In this document: positions 57,764 to 64,000 of the stretch, piece after piece
How the letters are laid out: each line of letters opens with the position of its first letter
How positions within the stretch are numbered: position 1 is the stretch's first letter
DNA from: Deroplatys truncata
Lineage: Eukaryota; Arthropoda; Insecta; Mantodea; Mantidae
Length of the DNA: 64,000 nucleotides
Assembly (NCBI GenBank): GCA_030765065.1
Contig: CM060984.1
Location: 97,569,488 to 97,633,487, forward strand
Direction of reading: 5' to 3'
Notes under the pieces: model-generated
The model's database searches: none
What the model was told of the DNA's origin: nothing
Seen by the model: only the letters and a program-made list of their open reading frames with translations
Made by a program: the position numbers and the translations under genes

Positions 57764-58546
57764 TTCTTTTTCTACTATGTATAGTAAGTAGAGAAAGTAT
57801 TGTATTCTACCCAAAAATTCAATATCGAGATTTCAATGGAAATATATGTTTTGAGACTGAATAAAAAAAAACACTGTTATAAGAAGGTCCGTGTGTGTAT
57901 TTGTGTCTGTGAACAGCATACCTCAAAAACGACAAGTCAGACAAGTACCAAACCTCAACTGTCCTTTACATAGAAGAATTTTTGAAAATTTTAATTTATA
58001 AAAAATGGTCTAAGATTTTGATTAAATAACATATATGAACAATATTTACACGGAAAATAAAATATTTACCTTGAATTTTCTGGGAGTAGCCTTTGAAGGA
58101 ATTCTGTATAATCTAGTATAATTGGTAAATGTTAAGCGATAGATGAAAACTTACTTCACACAAAAATGCAGATGTCCTTAAAACACACGCTTTATTTCAA
58201 ATAAGGTTTTTTGTGGCAAGAGCCATTTTTGAGATATCCGTTATTAATAATTCGAGTTATTCATTTATTTGTCATTCTTTAAAGTCCTTTCAACATTCAG
58301 TTGTTTCTCGCAATTTCATGGAAACAGTATGGAATTCTAAGGCAGCATAAAGCGTCCAGTTCTTAAACATTTGACTACCACTGTTCTCTTTGTATCTATA
58401 AGGGAATGTGTAATCAGTTATTTCTGCAAATGTTTATTTGGATTAAAACGTAGTAGATATAAAAATAAGCATTAGTACTTTGTATACTCACCAATAAACG
58501 ATAGAAGGTAGGGAAAGTCATGTGAATGTATCACATCAGAAACTTT
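57764..58546 (-). mobile_element. RC-like copy, slightly shortened
   Basis: 'tctttttctactatgtatag' to 'gtgaatgtatcacatcagaa', with the GT tract reduced (57890-57908). Followed by an (ATT)n tract. Confidence 0.82.
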
Positions 58547-58552
58547 TTATGA

Positions 58553-58557
58553 TGATG

Positions 58558-58596
<39 letters not shown>

Positions 58597-58598
58597 TT
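58553..58598. repeat. (ATT)n microsatellite
   Basis: About 13 ATT units directly behind an RC-like terminus, like the ATA tract at 48580. Confidence 0.95.
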
Positions 58599-58899
58599 AT
58601 TCATTTAGCTGCTGTTAGTTGGAATTTTCCTTTATTTCGAACTAAATACTTTTGTATTATTATGTCGGATCTTTTGTTTGCCATCAGACAATGCAAAGAA
58701 TTTTCAAAATATTAATCCTGTATACCTCTATGTAGCGATAACAAACGAGTATTGATACACTTTCGGAAAGCATATATCATAGTTACTAAGAACGTCAAAA
58801 AAATGTATTACACAAATAATTTGAAGAATAGGGATGAGGATAACATAGTGGATAGAAGAATTAGTTTATAACATATCATATGTTTATAGTGTTTCATTT

Positions 58900-59115
58900 A
58901 TGTGGACCCCTAACTTCTATTGGCATATCGGAGTCTTTGAGTTTTAGAAACAAATCATGTTATTCGTAACTCGTTGGTTAATGTTGATTATCCTAATTTT
59001 CCTAATGAAACACACACAGACATTCCAGAATCTGTGGAGAATAGAGAATCATTATAATTAAAGAAAAATTCTCCCACCACAACCGGAAGCTAAACCAGGA
59101 CTGTTGTGTACTAGT
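58900..59115 (-). mobile_element. SINE family 2-like, diverged
   Basis: The minus strand has 'cacagattctggaatgtctgt', 'gggagaatttttcttt' and 'ccgatatgccaatagaagtt'. The B-box region is eroded ('tggtttagcttccgg'). Confidence 0.5.
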
Positions 59116-60286
59116 GTATTTATCATTCACAGGAAGTGTATAGAAAAATTATTTTAGTTGTTGATGTATAGAACACTGTGAAAATAAACGATACTTGTTA
59201 GGGAAAGTTCTGTGATTGCTTCACATAGGACTTTTGCCTTTGCTTACAAATAGTTCATTAATATATGTGCAGTTAACATGACTCTTCCAATGTTTTATGC
59301 TACCTGCTGTATTTTCACACAGAGAAATTCGTTGTTTTGAACTGTTGTTTTGCCTCCGGTTAGTATTTGCAAAATATTCCCCTGGGTCAAGTTTAAATAG
59401 CTGTAAACAAAGCTTTGAAAATTCTTTCGTTTTAAATGTTTGATCTACTGTTAACAAACACCGAGTCCTCTTCCGGTTGGCTTTTACATTCCCAAATATT
59501 TGCGTAACATTTTAAACACAGCACCAGGTGACATGGTCACTAGCTCTGTTACGGACTTGTTCCGCTGCATTGGATGTTGGATTTGTTTTCGACTATTTCT
59601 GGGATTATAGTATCGGTGTCTACTATTTTCTTATTGAAATTCCATTTGTAAAATTGACCTTGAAGCTCGTATATTTCATTAGTTTTTTACCCGCTTGGAT
59701 ATTCGTTTACTTCTTATCTATATTGCGTGGATTCATAAGCCCCTTAATCCACTATCCCTACACCGAATACAGAGTTTTAACTTTTCTTATGACAGGTTTT
59801 CCATATCGACGTAATTTAGTTGCCCTTGTGTTCGAAGTGCGATTTTTCTTTTCTTTTGGGATTCTACAACAGCTAGATAAATTACCACTTCAGGTACAGT
59901 TAATGTACGGAAGAATCTATTAGTCAGGGCCATTTGCGTCGGCAGATTGCTGGGAATGGTGTCATGTTTCGAGAATGCGTTCTGTTTGTAACCTTACTGA
60001 GTTATTTTAGCTTCATGCACAAATTTGTAGTAGTCATTTTATTTCTCGAAATTCAAATGGTCGGGGCATCTTATTTATGTTAACTGTACATTCTTACCGT
60101 CTCCTGTTTACAATTATTCGGCTTTATTACTAGTATAAATTCAAGAGCAACGTACAAATTATTCCTACTTCTTTCTTTAAAAACTCGCTTTGTTTTTTAA
60201 AAATTACACACGAAAAATTTAAAACTTATATACAATATAGTATTCATAAATATCAAAGATGCTGTCATAACAATCCATTACACTTG

Positions 60287-60290
<4 letters not shown>
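59116..60290. other. unassigned DNA with one 131-codon frame
   Basis: The plus frame 59528-59923 is long for this AT content and very rich in Phe, Tyr, Leu and Ile. It has no conserved domain that I know, no supported context and no codon-usage argument in its favour. Nothing else is recognised. Confidence 0.35.
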
Positions 60291-60348
<58 letters not shown>

Positions 60349-60352
60349 ATGA
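60291..60352. repeat. (TA)n(TG)n microsatellite
   Basis: About 21 TA units followed by about 7 TG units, immediately before an RC-like copy. Confidence 0.96.
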
Positions 60353-60356
60353 GAGA

Positions 60357-61333
60357 GACATGTTACATTCACATATCTATTCTCTACCCACTCTCCTACA
60401 ACCTCTTCTTAAAAAGTTATTCAGCTAACTACTTCTTGTTAATCGTAATAAAGTATTGCAAAAATACTTGTATTCCTCATTTCATTGTAGGTACAAGAAG
60501 AGGAGATAACGCGATAGTGAAACCTTTAAAAGTGGAATATTTGTCCTGGCTTTGAAATTCCACCCTTTGCATGACCAAGAGAAACGAATAACAACTTAGC
60601 AAATATATGAAGTATTTGAAAATTCAAATACCAACAACAAATATTTGGAAATGGTTAATTCCACAAAAATTTTTACAAAAATACCTATGCATTTTAGCGA
60701 GGTCTAACAGTATTTTTGTAGAATTTTTTGTCAATGTCTTACGATTTACCAACTATACAAAGTATTAAAAACTCTTTGAGAATGAGGAGGACTTCACAGG
60801 GCATTCACGGAATTCAAGATATACATTTTACTCATCATATAAATGTATTAAGCATGTTGTTTAATAATTTAAAAGAATTTAGAATAAATAAACTAATATC
60901 CTTCAAAGTTAGGAATAAAGAAATTTTATCCTTTAGTCTTAGTATTTATTTACACCATCAGAATTTCATTCTAATATCATATTAATATTTAAATCAAAGT
61001 CGATAGATATGTTTTTTAGAAAATAAAAGCAACGAACATTTTTTATATTAAGGGTAATTTGTGTGAGGGAGATTTTCTTGAAAAGCTTCGCATCGAATCC
61101 TTGGAAACTGCTGAATTTAAACAGCAAATTTCGTATTTATTTTTGTTTTTGAGTTTACTGTTCGCATGCACAACGACAGACTCCAAAAGAATAGCCCACA
61201 CAGATCCCTTTTTAATGCTGTTTTTGGGTGGAGGTTTAGGCATTCCAAAACATTCGGCAATCTAAATATCGAAATTTTGGGTGAGATACAATGCTTTCCC
61301 TTACTTACCATCACTATTTGTTAGAGAAAATAA
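60357..61333 (+). mobile_element. old RC-like copy
   Basis: 'catgttacattcacatatcta' to 'tttgttagagaaaataaagcc'. An extra AT-rich segment at about 60850-60990 interrupts the usual block order. The simple repeat is gone. Confidence 0.75.
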
Positions 61334-61339
61334 AGCCTT

Positions 61340-62060
61340 TTTACTTTCTCTACCACCTATAGCAAGTAAAGGAAGCATTGCATTCCACCCAAAGATTCGA
61401 TATCGAGATTTCACCGGAAATACATGTTTTGAGGCTCCTGAATAAAAAAAAGTATTTTTAGAAAAAGGTCTGTGTAAAAAGGTGTAGACTACCCTTTACA
61501 TGGAATATTTTTCGAAAATTTTGATTTTCTCAAAAATGGTTCTTAACGATTTGGATTAAAATATCATATATTTAAATATTTTTATTAAAAATAAATACAT
61601 ATATTGAATTTTCTGGGAATGTCCCCATTCATTTTGAATGGCTTTTGCATAGCGGGTAAACCGTAAGAGATAGACAAAATGTTTCTACATAGAAAATGTA
61701 GAGCTCGTTAAAGCACACAGTTTGTCATATACATCTTTCTTGTGGAGTGAACCATACCCGAGATATTTCTTGTTATTTGTTTGAATTTTCCAATGCTTAT
61801 ACTATTTCTCAAGTGGGAATTCGTGTATTTTTTATGTCCTGGACATGCAAAGAGAATGAATGTTTCACATAGCAACCAGCTCTTAAAAGATTTGACTATC
61901 GCTTAAAGCCTACCATATTTCCCTTGCACTACAAGAAAATTAGCAATAAGATTTCTACAAATGTTTATATTGATTAACATGAAGTAGATGAAGAATAAGC
62001 GTTTGTAAAATATACTTGCACAAGAGTAGAGAAACTCATGTCAGTGTAGCACATCCTATT
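61340..62060 (-). mobile_element. RC-like copy, internally deleted
   Basis: 'actttctctaccacctatag' to 'gtcagtgtagcacatc'. The region between the simple repeat and 'agactaccctttacatgg' is deleted. It lies tail-to-tail with the preceding plus copy. Confidence 0.83.
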
Positions 62061-62134
62061 CATATGTCGATAGTAGTATAGATAAAGTGTCTTCAGGTGA
62101 AGCACAACTCCGAATGCTGGAGAATTTAGTGTCG

Positions 62135-62370
62135 TGTCGGCATGTTGCCATGGTAGCTCAATGTTTAGAGCAACCGGACGGAGAGGGGGGATCCGTGGTT
62201 CAAATCCCGGCTTGGTATTGAATTTTTCAGTCATCTTATTCTACCTTTCCAACCCTGTCCAACACACGGCTTGTGTGGAAGAACAATTAATTTCATTATA
62301 CCCGGATAGTTTTCCCGGGGATGTTCCTTATCCCCAGAAGACGAATGTCGGGTAGCTTTCTGTGGACACT
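62135..62370 (+). mobile_element. SINE-like element with tRNA-like head
   Basis: A-box region 'catggtagctcaatgtttag', B box 'gtggttcaaatccc', then a body with 'ttatacccggatagttttcc'. A further family, seen once here. Confidence 0.7.
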
Positions 62371-62485
62371 GTAGTAATGTGAACATTATTTCACACATTT
62401 TGTTCATTCATTGTCCAACATTAATTATTCAGTTAAATGACAGTTTCATACAGAAAATAAAAAAGTATTGTATTAGGTATAAAAA

Positions 62486-63312
62486 TCTGATGTGTTACAT
62501 CCGTATCTTTCTCTACAGATTCTTCAAGAAACTATTATTACTAAGCCTTAATCCTCTAACTGCTTCATTTTATTCGAGATAAACATTTGCAAATACTATT
62601 TTATTACGCATTTCTTTGTAGGTGTAAGAATATTAGGGGAATACAGTATGTTAAGCGATCATCAAATCTTTTAAGAGCGAGTCGGTATCTGATGGCTTTG
62701 AAATTCCGTTTTCTTTTCATAACCACGAGGGAGGTAAAATAAAAAGAAAAAATTATAGCAATTTTCCACGGGGAGAAGTAAAAGTATTTGAAAATGCAAA
62801 CCAATTACAAAGAATGTCCCGGAGATGGTTAACTCAACAAAAAAAAACTATTTAGCAGAAATTGTGTGCCTTAACAAGATTTGCATTTTGGTGTAATAAT
62901 GCTTAGTTTGTCTCTTGCGGTTTATCAATTATTCACAGAAAATTCAATATATGAATTTTATTTTGCATGCAAATATCTTAAACATATAGTATTTTAATCA
63001 AAATTGTTACAGCCATTTTTGAGAAAATCAAAAATAACGAAATATTTTCCATGCAAAGGGGAATTTTTTGGGTGAGGGTATTTTATTTAAAATGTTGATG
63101 TGGTATCCTTAGAATATGTCAAACTTAAATACCAAGTTTGGTATCGAACCTACTTTTACTTTTTGAGTTATGCTGTTCAGACATACAAACGGATCTTTTT
63201 CGAATTTTTTTATTCAGAGGATCTCAAAACGTGTATTTCTGCATATATAATTTTTTGGTCGAATGCAATACTTATTCCACTTATTACGTATAGGTAAGCA
63301 GTAGAGAAAGTG
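62486..63312 (+). mobile_element. RC-like copy, simple repeat lost
   Basis: TCTGATGTGTTACATCCG to 'ggtaagcagtagagaaagtg', preceded by an A-run. The CA tract is replaced by 'gttcagacatacaaacgg'. Confidence 0.82.
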
Positions 63313-64000
63313 TTCATTGAAAGTGTTCATTAAGTTATCCCAGTTGAAGATTTCTTTGATGCTCCATCTGTATTAACATATACCAAAGAGTATGTTATAT
63401 TTGTCTTTCTTTCTTTCTTTCTTTCTTCGCACGGGCTTATTGCTAACAAAATAGAATGCTGATGTAGGCAGTTATTATTGCTTAATTTGAAAACTTCTAG
63501 CAAAAGTATTTCTTGCAATTAGCGTTCAACGTATAGAAGAATTATTTTTTATGCGAATAGTAAAAGAATATCTGTGGATGGTTAGTAAATGTTAAACGTC
63601 TTATTTTAATGCATTGTAAGTATAAACTAAATTGCAAATTGGTAATGTTACAGAGATGTTTTAGCAGTAATGGATAGCGTAGTGTGCGAAAAGTACAGTA
63701 ATGTACTATTAAGAATTCTCTGCGAATTTGTGACAACCTTCTGTAGAGATAGGAATTAGGAAATGACGTAACCATTATTTTGGAATGGTCGAAAATGAAA
63801 CAGCCAAATGGAAAAAAGAAACAGAGAGGATAAATAGAAAGTCCAGCTATACAGTTCCAAAATGACAGCCGCCCAACTTTGCACTCACTCGAATATTTTT
63901 ATAATCGCTTCGAAAGCAATTCCTTGCTCATGTAAGTGTGTAAGTGATGCAAGGCTTAGTTACCGTTTGTGCTTCTAATTCCAATATAGTGTGCCCTTAC
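63313..64000. other. unassigned DNA with (CTTT)n
   Basis: A (CTTT)n tract at 63397-63427. Otherwise nothing recognisable to the end of the window. Confidence 0.45.

Noticed and set aside
59528..59923. 131-codon plus-strand ORF, hydrophobic, possible membrane protein
   Set aside because: AT-rich sequence inflates Phe/Tyr/Leu/Ile in any open frame. No domain, no neighbouring gene structure and no splice context support it; transcript evidence would be decisive.

Overview
This window looks like repeat-dominated, AT-rich intergenic DNA from an animal, most probably an insect with a large genome. That rests on decayed mariner transposases, HTH transposases of an insect-type family, a LINE tail, tRNA-headed SINEs, hAT-type MITEs and many dinucleotide repeats. 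I see no intact host gene, no rRNA or functional tRNA, no CRISPR array and no bacterial-style operon. All recognisable coding sequence is transposon debris. The species call is inference only.

The dominant component is one interspersed family, called the RC-like family here, of about 0.85-0.92 kb with some 30 complete or broken copies on both strands. I orient it so that '+' starts TCTGATGTG(T/A)TACA and ends in a small hairpin followed by GTAGAGAAAGT. It has an 11-bp inverted repeat, ACTTTCTCTAC/GTAGAGAAAGT. One arm is at the hairpin terminus and the other lies about 20 nt inside the opposite end. It carries an internal (CA)n tract, encodes no protein and shows no target duplication. Insertions fall in A-runs ('+' orientation) or T-runs ('-'). 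This architecture resembles non-autonomous Helentron/DINE-1 (HINE) rolling-circle elements; that assignment is a hypothesis. Very similar copies (about 35068 and 55623; 4912, 44933 and 47662) suggest at least two relatively young subfamilies over an older, decayed layer.

Layout. 1-4.9 kb: unassigned DNA, an internally deleted mariner and a LINE 3' end. 4.9-12.0 kb: RC-like copies, one nested in another, and a mariner in a further copy. 12.1-12.5 kb: a near-perfect foldback element. 13.2-16.6 kb: three-level nesting of RC-like copies plus a SINE. 17-23 kb: RC-like copies, SINEs and an HTH transposase remnant. 23.1-25.1 kb: an RC-like copy split by a 1.1-kb element with about 120-bp terminal inverted repeats. 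25.8-27.5 kb: RC-like fragments, a solo-LTR-like insertion containing a hAT MITE, and a SINE. 27.5-35 kb: mainly unassigned DNA, one RC-like copy and two SINEs. 35-38 kb: RC-like copies, one nested. 38-41 kb: GC-richer SINEs. 41-46 kb: RC-like copies carrying a mariner, a hAT MITE and a SINE. 46.9-48.8 kb: a hAT-type element with an 8-bp target duplication, filled with later insertions. 49-58.5 kb: RC-like copies, SINEs and an HTH transposase pseudogene. 60.3-63.3 kb: three more RC-like copies.

There is no functional gene cooperation to describe. The biology here is the order of transposon insertions, which nesting and target duplications let one read. All similarity statements are by eye; no alignment or database search was run.
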